Assembly (NCBI GenBank): GCA_051880475.1
Contig: JBJEOA010000002.1
Span: 1-20,810 of the forward strand
DNA: 20,810 nucleotides
Direction of reading: 5' to 3'
Origin: JAUUSJ01 sp051880475
GTDB lineage: Bacteria > Bacillota > Clostridia > Lachnospirales > Lachnospiraceae
How positions within the stretch are numbered: position 1 is the stretch's first letter; each line of letters starts with the position of its first letter. This document shows positions 1 to 7,603 of this stretch, piece by piece. Made by a program: the position numbers and the translations under genes. The notes beneath the pieces were generated by a model. The model ran no database searches. It had not been told where the DNA came from and saw only the letters and a list, made by a program, of their open reading frames with translations.

Positions 1-1102
1 GTCCTACTACGATAACAGAACGTCCAGAATAGTCAACACGTTTTCCAAGTAAGTTCTGTCTAAAACGACCCTGCTTACCTTTTAACATATCAGATAAAGA
101 CTTGAGGGCACGATTTCCCGGACCTGTAACTGGTCTACCTCTACGTCCGTTGTCGATAAGAGCATCAACAGCCTCCTGTAACATTCTCTTTTCGTTTCTC
201 ACGATAATGCTAGGAGCGCCAAGCTCTAATAATCTCTTCAAACGGTTATTTCTATTAATAATTCTTCTATATAAATCATTTAAGTCAGATGTCGCAAAAC
301 GACCTCCATCTAACTGAACCATAGGACGAATATCTGGTGGGATAACTGGAACAACATCAAGAACCATCCACTCTGGTTTATTTTCTGAGTGGCGGAATGC
401 CTCCACTACCTCTAAACGCTTAATAATTCTTGCTCTCTTTTGTCCGGAAGCCCCTTTTCCTTTACTAGAATCCTTCTCAGACTCACCCTTTAATTCTTTT
501 TTGAGCTGTGCAGACTCTTCTTCTAAGTCAATTGCCTGAAGCAATTCCTTAATTGCCTCAGCTCCCATTCCAACACGGAATCGATTGCCATACTTATCGT
601 AAGCTTCTCTGTATTCTTTCTCTGTCAAAACCTGCTTATAATTAAGGTCTGTATCTCCCTCATCTAATACAATATAGGAAGCGAAATACAATACCTTCTC
701 TAAGATTCTTGGAGAAATATCGAGAATTAATCCCATGCGGCTTGGAATTCCTTTGAAATACCAAATATGAGAGACAGGCGCTGCCAACTCAATATGACCC
801 ATTCTCTCTCTTCTTACATTTGCCTTTGTAACTTCTACACCACAGCGGTCACATACAACTCCTTTATAGCGGATTTTTTTGTATTTTCCACAGTGGCATT
901 CCCAGTCCTTACTAGGTCCAAAAATTCTCTCACAAAATAAACCATCTTTTTCAGGTTTTAATGTTCTATAATTAATTGTCTCTGGTTTTTTTACTTCTCC
1001 TCTAGACCACTCTCTAATCTTTTCTGGGGAAGCTAAACCAATTTTAATTTCATCAAAATTCATAGGTTGATCCACTTGTTGTTGATTATTCATCTCTGAC
1101 AT
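1..1102 (-). CDS. rpoC: RNA polymerase beta' subunit, N-terminal part (cut by window edge)
   Basis: This is the first about 367 codons of the beta' subunit of RNA polymerase; the rest lies beyond position 1. I translated it by hand from the minus strand. The start is the ATG at 1102 (MSEMNNQQQV...), preceded by an AAGGAG ribosome binding site. Residues 69, 71, 84 and 87 are the four cysteines of the N-terminal zinc ribbon (C-H-C and C-D-R-C). Further on are the conserved GHIELAAPVSHIWYFKGIPS stretch and, at the window edge, QNLLGKRVDYSGRSVIVV, which belongs to the conserved lid/switch part of the clamp region. The catalytic NADFDGD motif would come next and is not in the window. It follows rpoB in the same direction after a 207-nt spacer, so it is probably co-transcribed with it. 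Confidence 0.97.
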   Translation of the reverse strand, partial: MSEMNNQQQVDQPMNFDEIKIGLASPEKIREWSRGEVKKPETINYRTLKPEKDGLFCERIFGPSKDWECHCGKYKKIRYKGVVCDRCGVEVTKANVRRERMGHIELAAPVSHIWYFKGIPSRMGLILDISPRILEKVLYFASYIVLDEGDTDLNYKQVLTEKEYREAYDKYGNRFRVGMGAEAIKELLQAIDLEEESAQLKKELKGESEKDSSKGKGASGQKRARIIKRLEVVEAFRHSENKPEWMVLDVVPVIPPDIRPMVQLDGGRFATSDLNDLYRRIINRNNRLKRLLELGAPSIIVRNEKRMLQEAVDALIDNGRRGRPVTGPGNRALKSLSDMLKGKQGRFRQNLLGKRVDYSGRSVIVVG

Positions 1103-1149
1103 TCAAGTTACTCCTTCCATAGCTCCACATTTTCTTGTTTCGCAAGCAG

Positions 1150-1291
1150 CCAGAAATAAAAGTCCAATTTTTCTGGAACCTTTATAATAAACTGACATGC
1201 CTACCTTCGCAGGCATCACCATAAATGATGTTCATTCTCTATAGGATAGACAAGAACAATCTTATTTGTTAAATTTGCGATTGTTCCTGTC
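1150..1291 (-). promoter_or_regulatory. rpoB-rpoC spacer with a series of stem-loops
   Basis: The 207 nt between rpoB and rpoC carry several inverted repeats. The strongest pairs 1249-1261 with 1279-1291 (13 bp, one G-U in the RNA, 17-nt loop) about 20 nt after the rpoB stop. A second pairs 1197-1202 (ATGCCT) with 1211-1216 (AGGCAT). A third pairs 1150-1156 with 1170-1176 (CCAGAAA/TTTCTGG). An alternative pairs 1214-1218 with 1226-1230 (CATCA/TGATG) and would compete with the second. None is followed by a run of U, so these are not ordinary intrinsic terminators. RNA processing, pausing or mRNA stability roles are possible but inferred. Confidence 0.5.
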
Positions 1292-1309
1292 TGATTATTA
1301 AATTAATTT

Positions 1310-4300
1310 TTAGTACATATCAGAATCTTCTGTATCTGAGACAAATGTCTGGTTAAAATCAACATCATCTCCATCTGCAAAATTTCCTTCTCTAAATCCA
1401 CTCTTCTCTAAAGAGCCTTCCTCATACTGACCAAAAATCATATCTCCCTCAATGATAGGAGTCAAATCTTCATTGACAGTATCTGAGCCCTCACGAATTT
1501 CAACCTCTTTTGTGCCACCGTCTTCTGTTCTCTTCAATACACGAACATCAAGTGCTAATGACTGGAATTCTTTTAATAATACTTTGAAGGATTCTGGAAT
1601 TCCTGGCTCTGGAATATTATCTCCTTTGATGATAGCTTCATATGTCTTCACACGTCCGACAACATCATCAGATTTTACAGTTAAGATTTCTTGTAATGTG
1701 TAAGATGCACCATAAGCCTCAAGTGCCCAAACCTCCATCTCACCAAATCTTTGTCCACCAAACTGTGCCTTTCCACCGAGTGGCTGCTGAGTTACTAAGG
1801 AGTAAGGACCTGTAGAACGAGCGTGAATCTTATCATCTACTAAGTGGTGAAGTTTCAAGTAATGCATGAAACCGATTGTAACTGGGCTATCAAACTCTTC
1901 TCCAGTTCTTCCGTCACGAAGCTGTACCTTACCAGTACGGTCGATTGGAACACCTTTCCACTCTTCTCTGTGGTCTCTATTCTCATAGAGATAATCCATA
2001 ATCTCGTCGTTTACTTTATCTTTCCACTTCTCGCTAAACTCTTCCCAAGATGTATTTGCATAATCATTTGCCATCTCTAATGTATCCATGATTGCATACT
2101 CATCTGCACCATTAAATACTGGTGTCGCAACTTTAAGTCCAAGTACATTTGCTGCAAGACTTAAGTGAATCTCAAGCACCTGTCCGATATTCATACGGGA
2201 AGGCACACCAAGTGGATTCAAAACGATATCAAGAGGACGACCATTTGGAAGGAAAGGCATATCCTCTACTGGAAGAATTCGAGAGATAACACCCTTATTA
2301 CCGTGACGTCCAGCCATCTTATCACCGACAGAAATCTTTCTCTTTTGTGCGATATAGACACGAACTGTCTTATTCACACCTGGAGAAAGCTCATCGCCAT
2401 TTTCCCTTGTGAAAATCTTTGTATCCATAACGACACCATAAGCACCGTGTGGAACACGAAGGGAAGTATCTCTTACCTCTCTTGCCTTCTCACCGAAAAT
2501 AGCACGAAGCAACTTCTCTTCTGCTGTTACTTCTGTCTCTCCCTTAGGAGTTACTTTACCAACTAAGATATCTCCGGCATGCACCTCTGCACCAATGCGG
2601 ATAATACCATTTTCATCTAAATCTTTTAAGACATCTTCACTAAGACCAGCCAAATCTCTTGTAATTTCTTCCTGACCAAGCTTTGTATCTCTTGCTTCAA
2701 TCTCATACTCTTCAATGTGTACAGAAGTATATACATCTTCTTGCACTAAACGCTCACTAAGAAGTACAGCATCCTCGTAGTTATAACCTTCCCATGTCAT
2801 GAAACCGATAAGAGGGTTTTTACCAAGTGCCATCTCTCCACCTGATGTAGATGCACCGTCTGCCAAAATATCTCCTGCTTTTACTCTATCTCCGACATTA
2901 ACAATCGGTCTTTGATTCATGCAGTTTCCTTGGTTACTTCTTGCAAACTTAATTACATGATAAACATCTTTTTGACCGTTTGGTCTTCTTACAATAATTT
3001 CTTTACTTGTAGATCTCTCTACTGTACCTTCATTTTTCGCTACGATACAAACACCAGAGTCAACTGCTGCTTTTGCCTCCATACCTGTTCCTACTACTGG
3101 AGATTCAGTCTTAAGAAGAGGAACTGCCTGACGCTGCATGTTAGATCCCATAAGTGCACGGTTCGCATCGTCATTTTCAAGGAACGGAATCATACTTGTC
3201 GCAACAGAGAATACCATCTTTGGAGATACATCCATCAAATCAATTCTCTTTCTTGGGAACTCAGATGTCTCCTCACGGTAGCGTCCAGAAACATTAAGAT
3301 GTACAAAATGTCCTTCCTCATCTAAAACCTCATTGGCCTGTGCTACTGTATAATTATCTTCCTCATCTGCTGTTAAATATACAACTTCATCTGTTACAAC
3401 TGGATTATTAGGGTCTGTCTTATCTACCTTACGATAAGGAGCCTCAATGAATCCATATTGATTAATTCTAGCATAGGTAGCTAGAGAGTTAATCAAACCG
3501 ATATTAGGACCTTCAGGAGTCTCGATAGGACACATTCTTCCATAATGAGAGTAATGTACGTCACGAACCTCGAATCCGGCACGGTCTCTTGACAAACCAC
3601 CAGGACCAAGTGCAGATAAACGTCTCTTATGAGTCAACTCAGAAAGAGGGTTATTCTGGTCCATAAACTGTGACAACTGAGAACTTCCAAAAAATTCTTT
3701 CACCGCTGCAGTTACTGGCTTAATATTAATCAATGATTGTGGAGAAACTGTCTCTATATCTTGTACTGTCATGCGCTCTCTTACTACTCTCTCAAGTCTA
3801 GAAAGACCAATACGATACTGATTTTGTAATAATTCTCCAACGGCACGGATACGTCTATTGCCCAAATGGTCAATATCGTCTTTATTTCCTAAGCCATACT
3901 CTAAATGTATATTATAATTGATAGAAGCTAAAATATCTTCTTTTGTTATATGTTTTGGAATCAACTCGTTAATATTTTTACGAATTTCTGCCTTAATATC
4001 TTCTAAATCAGTATATTGTTCTAAAATGGAAGCTAGGGCTGGATAATAAACTGGCTCTGTCACTCCCACTTCTTTTGGATCTATATCAATAAATGCGGTG
4101 ATGTCTACCATCATATTAGAAAGAACTTTTACATTAGACTCTTCTGTCTGAATAAACACATAAGGAATCGCTGCATTTTGGATTTGATCTGCCAATGCCT
4201 CATCGACAATAGTTCCTGCCTCTGCGATAATCTCTCCTGTAGTCTGGTCAATAACATCCTCTGCTAATGGATGTCTTACGATTCTATTTCTAAACGCAAG

Positions 4301-5146
4301 CTTTTTATTAAATTTATATCTACCTACTTTTGCAAGATCATATCTTCTTGCATCAAAAAACATGCCATTAATTAAACTCTCTGCACTATCTACAGAAAGT
4401 GGCTCACCTGGTCTAATCTTTTTATATAACTCTAAAAGACCTGTCTGATAATCCTCAGAAGGATCTTTTTCTATACTTGCCAAAATCTTAGGCTCTTCTC
4501 CAAATAATTCTTTAATTTCTGCATTTGTTCCAATTCCAAGTGCACGAATTAATACCGTAATTGGTACTTTTCTTGTTCTATCTACACGCACATAAAAAAC
4601 ATCATTAGAATCTGTTTCATACTCTAACCATGCTCCTCTATTTGGAATGACCGTAGCAGAATACAATTCTTTACCTATCTTATCATGTCCAATCCCGTAG
4701 TAAATACCAGGAGAACGAACTAACTGGCTGACGATAACACGCTCAGCTCCATTGATAACAAAGGTTCCTGTCTCTGTCATTAATGGCAAATCTCCCATAT
4801 AAACCTGGTGCTGATTGATTTCGCCTGTCTCTTTTTTGTGGAGTCTTACCTTTACCTCTAAAGGTGCTGCATAAGTAGCATCTCTTTCTTTACACTCTTC
4901 GATAGAGTACTTCACTTTATCTCTGCAGAGAACGAAATCCACAAATTCTAAGCTTAACTGACCATTATAATCAGCAATCGGAGAAATGTCTGCAAAAACT
5001 TCCTTTAGTCCCTCATCTAAGAACCATTGATAGGAATCTTTTTGAACTTCAATCAAATTCGGCATATCAAGTACATCTTTTTGTCTTGCATAACTCATTC
5101 TTATGCCTTTTCCTGATTCTATCAGACGTATTCTGTTCTTTTCCAT
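1310..5146 (-). CDS. rpoB: RNA polymerase beta subunit
   Basis: Full-length beta subunit (1278 residues from the ATG at 5146), forming the catalytic core of RNA polymerase with beta'. The rifampicin-binding region lies near residues 485-515 and reads GSSQLSQFMDQNNPL, then THKRRLSALGPGG. The residues matching E. coli D516, H526 and S531 are all the sensitive type, so no rifampicin-resistance change is seen there. The conserved KISVGDKMAGRHGNKG block and the QPLGGKAQFGGQRFGEMEVW block near the C-terminus are intact. The tail is acidic. A GTG in frame at 5158 could add four residues, but the AAGGGG Shine-Dalgarno almost abuts it and lies 11 nt before the ATG, so I prefer 5146. A strong promoter at 5240-5268 drives it separately from rplJL, which is unusual for this family. 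Confidence 0.98.
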   Translation of the reverse strand: MEKNRIRLIESGKGIRMSYARQKDVLDMPNLIEVQKDSYQWFLDEGLKEVFADISPIADYNGQLSLEFVDFVLCRDKVKYSIEECKERDATYAAPLEVKVRLHKKETGEINQHQVYMGDLPLMTETGTFVINGAERVIVSQLVRSPGIYYGIGHDKIGKELYSATVIPNRGAWLEYETDSNDVFYVRVDRTRKVPITVLIRALGIGTNAEIKELFGEEPKILASIEKDPSEDYQTGLLELYKKIRPGEPLSVDSAESLINGMFFDARRYDLAKVGRYKFNKKLAFRNRIVRHPLAEDVIDQTTGEIIAEAGTIVDEALADQIQNAAIPYVFIQTEESNVKVLSNMMVDITAFIDIDPKEVGVTEPVYYPALASILEQYTDLEDIKAEIRKNINELIPKHITKEDILASINYNIHLEYGLGNKDDIDHLGNRRIRAVGELLQNQYRIGLSRLERVVRERMTVQDIETVSPQSLINIKPVTAAVKEFFGSSQLSQFMDQNNPLSELTHKRRLSALGPGGLSRDRAGFEVRDVHYSHYGRMCPIETPEGPNIGLINSLATYARINQYGFIEAPYRKVDKTDPNNPVVTDEVVYLTADEEDNYTVAQANEVLDEEGHFVHLNVSGRYREETSEFPRKRIDLMDVSPKMVFSVATSMIPFLENDDANRALMGSNMQRQAVPLLKTESPVVGTGMEAKAAVDSGVCIVAKNEGTVERSTSKEIIVRRPNGQKDVYHVIKFARSNQGNCMNQRPIVNVGDRVKAGDILADGASTSGGEMALGKNPLIGFMTWEGYNYEDAVLLSERLVQEDVYTSVHIEEYEIEARDTKLGQEEITRDLAGLSEDVLKDLDENGIIRIGAEVHAGDILVGKVTPKGETEVTAEEKLLRAIFGEKAREVRDTSLRVPHGAYGVVMDTKIFTRENGDELSPGVNKTVRVYIAQKRKISVGDKMAGRHGNKGVISRILPVEDMPFLPNGRPLDIVLNPLGVPSRMNIGQVLEIHLSLAANVLGLKVATPVFNGADEYAIMDTLEMANDYANTSWEEFSEKWKDKVNDEIMDYLYENRDHREEWKGVPIDRTGKVQLRDGRTGEEFDSPVTIGFMHYLKLHHLVDDKIHARSTGPYSLVTQQPLGGKAQFGGQRFGEMEVWALEAYGASYTLQEILTVKSDDVVGRVKTYEAIIKGDNIPEPGIPESFKVLLKEFQSLALDVRVLKRTEDGGTKEVEIREGSDTVNEDLTPIIEGDMIFGQYEEGSLEKSGFREGNFADGDDVDFNQTFVSDTEDSDMY

Positions 5147-5239
5147 CGACGTTTTCACCCCTTGAAATAATATTCTATTGATTTTCTATCTTGTTTTTAT
5201 GTTTCTAGGGCATACAAACCCATAATGATACATTTTCAT

Positions 5240-5268
5240 ATATTATCACACTATGTCAATCAAGTCAA
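5240..5268 (-). promoter_or_regulatory. Sigma-A promoter of rpoBC
   Basis: On the minus strand TTGACT (5263-5268) and TAATAT (5240-5245) are exactly 17 bp apart, and a TG one base before the -10 gives an extended -10 element. The predicted RNA start lies near 5233, leaving a 5' UTR of about 90 nt before rpoB. It is the only strong promoter-like sequence in the 222-nt gap between rqcP and rpoB. Confidence 0.8.
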
Positions 5269-5352
5269 CTACTTTTTCTATGATAAAATATATGAATTAA
5301 TTTATATCTTCCATTTCATGATATTGGAATCAAAAAGTATTTTTCCCAAAAC

Positions 5353-5399
5353 GGATGCCTACGAATCACTACAGATATCGAAACATCTCTTTGGCATCC
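5353..5399 (-). terminator. Possible weak terminator after rqcP
   Basis: In the minus-strand RNA GGATGCC (5393-5399), inside the last codons of rqcP, can pair with GGCAUCC (5353-5359), followed by GUUUU. The 33-nt loop is long for an intrinsic terminator, so this is a tentative call. Confidence 0.25.
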
Positions 5400-5608
5400 T
5401 CTTTTTTAGCAGAATCTGAAATGACAAGAATTTCCGCCTTCACTGTTTTATTGCCAAATTGAATTTCGATGATATCCCCTACCTTCACATTTAAACTTGC
5501 CTTAGCAGGTTTTCCATTTACACTTACTCTGCCTGCATCGCACGCTTCATTTGCTACTGTTCTTCTCTTAATCAATCGAGATACTTTTAAAAATTTATCT
5601 AATCTCAT
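5369..5608 (-). CDS. rqcP: S4-domain RNA-binding protein RqcP (YabO/Hsp15-like)
   Basis: Small S4-domain protein of 79 residues. MRLDKFLKVSRLIKRR at the N-terminus, followed by GRVSVNGKPAKASLNVKVGD, is the typical S4 alpha-L RNA-binding fold of the YabO group. In Bacillus subtilis this protein (RqcP) works with RqcH on stalled 50S subunits in adding C-terminal alanine tails to unfinished peptides. I start it at the ATG at 5608, which has a GAAGGAG site 8 nt upstream. A longer frame to a GTG at 5647 would begin inside the preceding hairpin and has no ribosome binding site. It follows hup and would be co-transcribed with it unless the hairpin between them stops transcription. In B. subtilis yabO is followed directly by yabP, yabQ and divIC in the same direction; here those genes face the other way. 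Confidence 0.9.
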   Translation of the reverse strand: MRLDKFLKVSRLIKRRTVANEACDAGRVSVNGKPAKASLNVKVGDIIEIQFGNKTVKAEILVISDSAKKEDAKEMFRYL

Positions 5609-5637
5609 CTTGCCTTCTCCTTCACAAATAATATGAA

Positions 5638-5675
5638 AGGCCGTCACAAAATAACTAGATATTTTGTAACAGCCT
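5638..5675 (-). terminator. Long hairpin between hup and rqcP, candidate terminator or attenuator
   Basis: Positions 5638-5653 and 5660-5675 form a 16-bp stem (two G-U pairs in the RNA) with a 6-nt loop. In the minus-strand RNA the stem is followed by UUUCAUAUUAUUUG, a short and interrupted U tract. It lies between the hup stop and the rqcP ribosome binding site, so it could end part of the hup transcripts and lower rqcP output. A smaller hairpin (5682-5687 with 5696-5701) lies just after the hup stop. Confidence 0.55.
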
Positions 5676-5706
5676 AATAATCTTCGTCATCCTCTACGAA
5701 GCATTT

Positions 5707-5982
5707 TTATTTATTAATCTGCTCTTTTAAAGCTTTTCCTGGTTTGAATTTAGGAGCTTTAGATGCTGGAATAACGATTGCTTCCTTTGTTCTTGGATTT
5801 CTTCCTTCTCTCTCAGCTCTCTCGGATACTTCGAAAGTCCCAAATCCAACTAATTGAACCTTCTCACCCTTTGCTAACTCTTCTGCTACGATATCTGTAA
5901 ATGCTTTTAATGCTTTCTCAGCCTCTTTCTTAGAAAGTTCTGTTTTCTCTGCAATAGCTGCAACTAACTCTGTTTTGTTCAT
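5707..5982 (-). CDS. hup: DNA-binding protein HU
   Basis: HU of 91 residues, the usual length. It is a small dimeric nucleoid protein that bends DNA without strong sequence preference. MNKTELVAAIAEKTELSKK is the standard N-terminal helix pair. GFGTFEVSERAEREGRNPRT contains the HU/IHF family signature and the base of the DNA-embracing arm, followed by PASKAPKFKPGKALK with the proline region that inserts between bases. The ATG at 5982 has a near-perfect AGGAGGAGG site in front. A strong sigma-A promoter lies about 130 nt upstream, with a small hairpin in the leader. It is first in a two-gene unit with rqcP, an arrangement known in many Clostridia. Confidence 0.97.
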   Translation of the reverse strand: MNKTELVAAIAEKTELSKKEAEKALKAFTDIVAEELAKGEKVQLVGFGTFEVSERAEREGRNPRTKEAIVIPASKAPKFKPGKALKEQINK

Positions 5983-6081
5983 GGATTGCCTCCTCCTATT
6001 AATTAAAATCTAAAAATTTTCACTAACTACCCTCAAACTATATTTCGTCAAGGGTTCTACTACTAACTAACATATTTTATC

Positions 6082-6138
6082 GCCCTCTGCGAGAGCACTT
6101 ATAGACTTATTTATACTAGTTTATCTTGTATTTGTCAA
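6082..6138 (-). promoter_or_regulatory. Sigma-A promoter of hup and leader hairpin
   Basis: On the minus strand TTGACA (6133-6138) and TATAAA (6110-6115) are 17 bp apart, a near-consensus housekeeping promoter. Just downstream, GCUCUC-GCA-GAGGGC (about 6082-6096) can form a 6-bp hairpin near the 5' end of the mRNA, a common stabilising feature. The rest of the 308-nt gap between hup and yabP is AT-rich and shows no gene. Confidence 0.75.
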
Positions 6139-6233
6139 GAATTTTATCCTTAATTTTATCGAATTCATTCTATCGCCTAAGCAGTTCTATAAAATTTATA
6201 AAAAATTGTGGAAGTTTACTCAAAAGATATATG

Positions 6234-6261
6234 TCATATCTTTTCTCTTCTCTCATATATT
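6234..6261 (+). promoter_or_regulatory. Candidate sigma-E (sporulation) promoter of yabP
   Basis: TCATATC (6234-6240) resembles the sigma-E -35 box (consensus kmATATw) and CATATATT (6254-6261) resembles the -10 box (CATACAnT, one mismatch), with 13 bp between them. The spacing and the mother-cell role of yabP in B. subtilis agree with this reading. The whole area is AT-rich, which raises the chance of a coincidental match. Confidence 0.5.
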
Positions 6262-6290
6262 ATTAGTGAATTTTCTTTAAGGAGTCATCC

Positions 6291-6578
6291 ATGAATCTTG
6301 ACGAACATTCTATAAAAGTTGAACAAAAACTCAGCCTATCAAATCGAACATCGGGCTACATAACAGGCGTAAAAGAGGTCATTTCCTTTGACCCAAAAGA
6401 AATAATCCTCGATACACAGCAGGGAGGACTTACCATTAAAGGTTCTGATTTGCATATCACAAAACTCGCTGTAGACAAAGGAAATGTTGAAATCACTGGC
6501 TGTGTAGACAGTATGGTTTATTCTAATACAAATTTTTCCAAAAATAATTCCAGCCTTTTTCAGCGTCTTTTTAAATAG
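6291..6578 (+). CDS. yabP: Sporulation protein YabP
   Basis: 95-residue protein of the YabP family. The conserved core NRTSGYITGVKEVISFDP followed by GGLTIKGSDLHITKL and GNVEITGCVDSMVY is the family's all-beta pattern. In B. subtilis yabP lies next to yabQ and is expressed in the mother cell during sporulation; its biochemical role is unknown. A TAAGGAG site stands 8 nt before the ATG. A sigma-E-like promoter lies about 30 nt upstream of the start. It begins a plus-strand set of three genes (yabP, yabQ, divIC) in the same order as in B. subtilis, but separated in orientation from rqcP. Confidence 0.9.
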   Translation: MNLDEHSIKVEQKLSLSNRTSGYITGVKEVISFDPKEIILDTQQGGLTIKGSDLHITKLAVDKGNVEITGCVDSMVYSNTNFSKNNSSLFQRLFK

Positions 6579-6642
6579 AACTTTAATACTAATCTAAGTC
6601 ATAATTTAATAATAGTCTAAATAATATATTAGGATTTCGTTT

Positions 6643-7077
6643 ATGAATGATTTCATCTATCACCAATTCTTTCTTTTATGTTTAAGTTTTCTGCTCGGCA
6701 TTTTCATTGCTTTCTTCTATGATATCTTCCGAGCTTTTCGAAAGACAATCCATCACTCAATAAAATTAATCGCCATAGAAGACCTTCTTTTTTGGATTTT
6801 TTGCGCTTTCTTTATTTTCTTCTTATTATACTATTATAATAATGGAAATATTCGCTCCTATGTTATTTTCGGGATTATTCTTGGCATTTTATTTTATATT
6901 TTTATTTGCACTCCTTATTCAACGGCAATTCTTCTTCGGTTTTTTCAATTTTTTTCTATCATTATAAAAAGAATTCTTTTCTTCCTATATTTACCTACAA
7001 AATTTTTTCTTAAAGTTTTGTTAAACCCATTGAAAAAAGTATATCGAACGATTACAATAATTTTGAAAACCAAATAA
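6643..7077 (+). CDS. yabQ: Spore cortex biosynthesis membrane protein YabQ
   Basis: 144-residue hydrophobic protein recognised by its position after yabP and by the N-terminal pattern QFFLLCLSFLLGIFIAFFYDIFRAFRK, which matches the YabQ family (written here as one helix from about residue 8 to 27 and then a DIFRAFRK loop). Further hydrophobic segments are near residues 46-65, 72-90 and 93-108, and the C-terminus is basic. In B. subtilis YabQ sits in the outer forespore membrane area and is needed for spore cortex formation. An AGGA motif lies about 11 nt before the start, a modest ribosome binding site. It is 64 nt after yabP and presumably shares its transcript. Confidence 0.85.
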   Translation: MNDFIYHQFFLLCLSFLLGIFIAFFYDIFRAFRKTIHHSIKLIAIEDLLFWIFCAFFIFFLLYYYNNGNIRSYVIFGIILGILFYIFICTPYSTAILLRFFQFFSIIIKRILFFLYLPTKFFLKVLLNPLKKVYRTITIILKTK

Positions 7078-7115
7078 ATAAACGAATTATTGTATTTAAA
7101 GAAAGGATCGATTAG

Positions 7116-7436
7116 ATGCCTAAGCAAATCAAAGTATCAACAACCAAAAATCCCAAGAAAAAGATTTTTACTCCTCAAGTTTTACTAATTATAGCAATCG
7201 TCATCATTTTATTTGTTATTATCATAATACATAGTCGCCATCTAACTGAGAAGTCTCAGCAATATACAAAACAAATTAATCAGTTAGATGAACAAATTAA
7301 AGAAGCTCAAAAAGAAACCGAAGATTTAAAGAAGCAAGAAAAATATCAAAAGACAGATGAATTTAAAGAAGAAGTTGCTCGAACTCAGCTTGGTATGATA
7401 AAAGAGAATGAAAAAATTTTTAAATCTGTCGAATAA
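7116..7436 (+). CDS. divIC: Septum formation initiator protein, DivIC/FtsB-like
   Basis: 106-residue bitopic membrane protein. A basic N-terminal cytoplasmic part (residues 1-18) is followed by one transmembrane helix (about 20-39) and an external heptad-rich coiled coil (about 43-80), then the EFKEEVARTQLGMIKENEKI segment typical of the DivIC/FtsB family. Such proteins join FtsL and DivIB/FtsQ in the division complex at the septum. Gene order after yabP-yabQ matches divIC of B. subtilis. A GAAAGGA site precedes the ATG. The stop codon is only four bases before the -35 box of the rplJ promoter, so the two units abut. Confidence 0.85.
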   Translation: MPKQIKVSTTKNPKKKIFTPQVLLIIAIVIILFVIIIIHSRHLTEKSQQYTKQINQLDEQIKEAQKETEDLKKQEKYQKTDEFKEEVARTQLGMIKENEKIFKSVE

Positions 7437-7440
7437 ATAC

Positions 7441-7469
7441 TTGACTTTTATAAAATCATATGATACAGT
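7441..7469 (+). promoter_or_regulatory. Sigma-A promoter of rplJL
   Basis: TTGACT (7441-7446) and TACAGT (7464-7469) are separated by 17 bp, and TG stands one base before the -10 (extended -10). The predicted start of transcription near 7476 falls at the beginning of the L10 leader structure. Confidence 0.75.
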
Positions 7470-7473
7470 ATCT

Positions 7474-7597
7474 GAGTATTGACGCCGAAGACAGTAGGTG
7501 CCGTAAGGCATAACGTATCACACCTACCGAGGGATGCATACTTAAATACTCACTTGAGATTTTGTCGCTCTCTGTCTTCAGACAGGGAGCTTTTTTT
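7474..7597 (+). ncRNA. Ribosomal protein L10 leader (L10-L12 binding attenuator)
   Basis: This is the L10 leader found upstream of rplJ in many bacteria. GAGUAUU (7474-7480) pairs with AAUACUC (7545-7551) as the closing stem, and GUAGGUG (7494-7500) pairs with CACCUAC (7521-7527), with a GCC-GUAA-GGC hairpin inside. The family is bound by the L10(L12) complex, giving feedback on rplJL. A terminator hairpin follows at 7567-7597. GAAGACAG (7487-7494) is an exact 8-nt complement of CUGUCUUC (7572-7579) in the terminator's left arm, so an antiterminator that excludes the L10-bound fold can be drawn. Confidence 0.88.
7567..7597 (+). terminator. Intrinsic terminator inside the rplJL leader (attenuator)
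   Basis: Positions 7567-7576 and 7581-7590 form a 10-bp stem (GCTCTCTGTC with GACAGGGAGC, one G-U) with a TTCA loop, followed directly by seven T. It sits about 100 nt before rplJ, so it must be read through for the operon to be expressed. Confidence 0.9.
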
Positions 7598-7603
7598 ATA
7601 TCG

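Noticed and set aside
2165..2566. Open frame of 133 codons on the plus strand
   Set aside because: Antisense to conserved rpoB; no ribosome binding site and no recognisable product. The same applies to 1452-1703, 1844-2080 and 2912-3325.
5609..5647. Longer rqcP start at GTG 5647
   Set aside because: No ribosome binding site, and it begins inside the 5638-5675 hairpin; the ATG at 5608 has a good GAAGGAG and begins the S4 domain exactly.
6945..7127. Minus-strand open frame overlapping yabQ and divIC starts
   Set aside because: Antisense to two family-recognised genes, AT-rich and without supporting signals.
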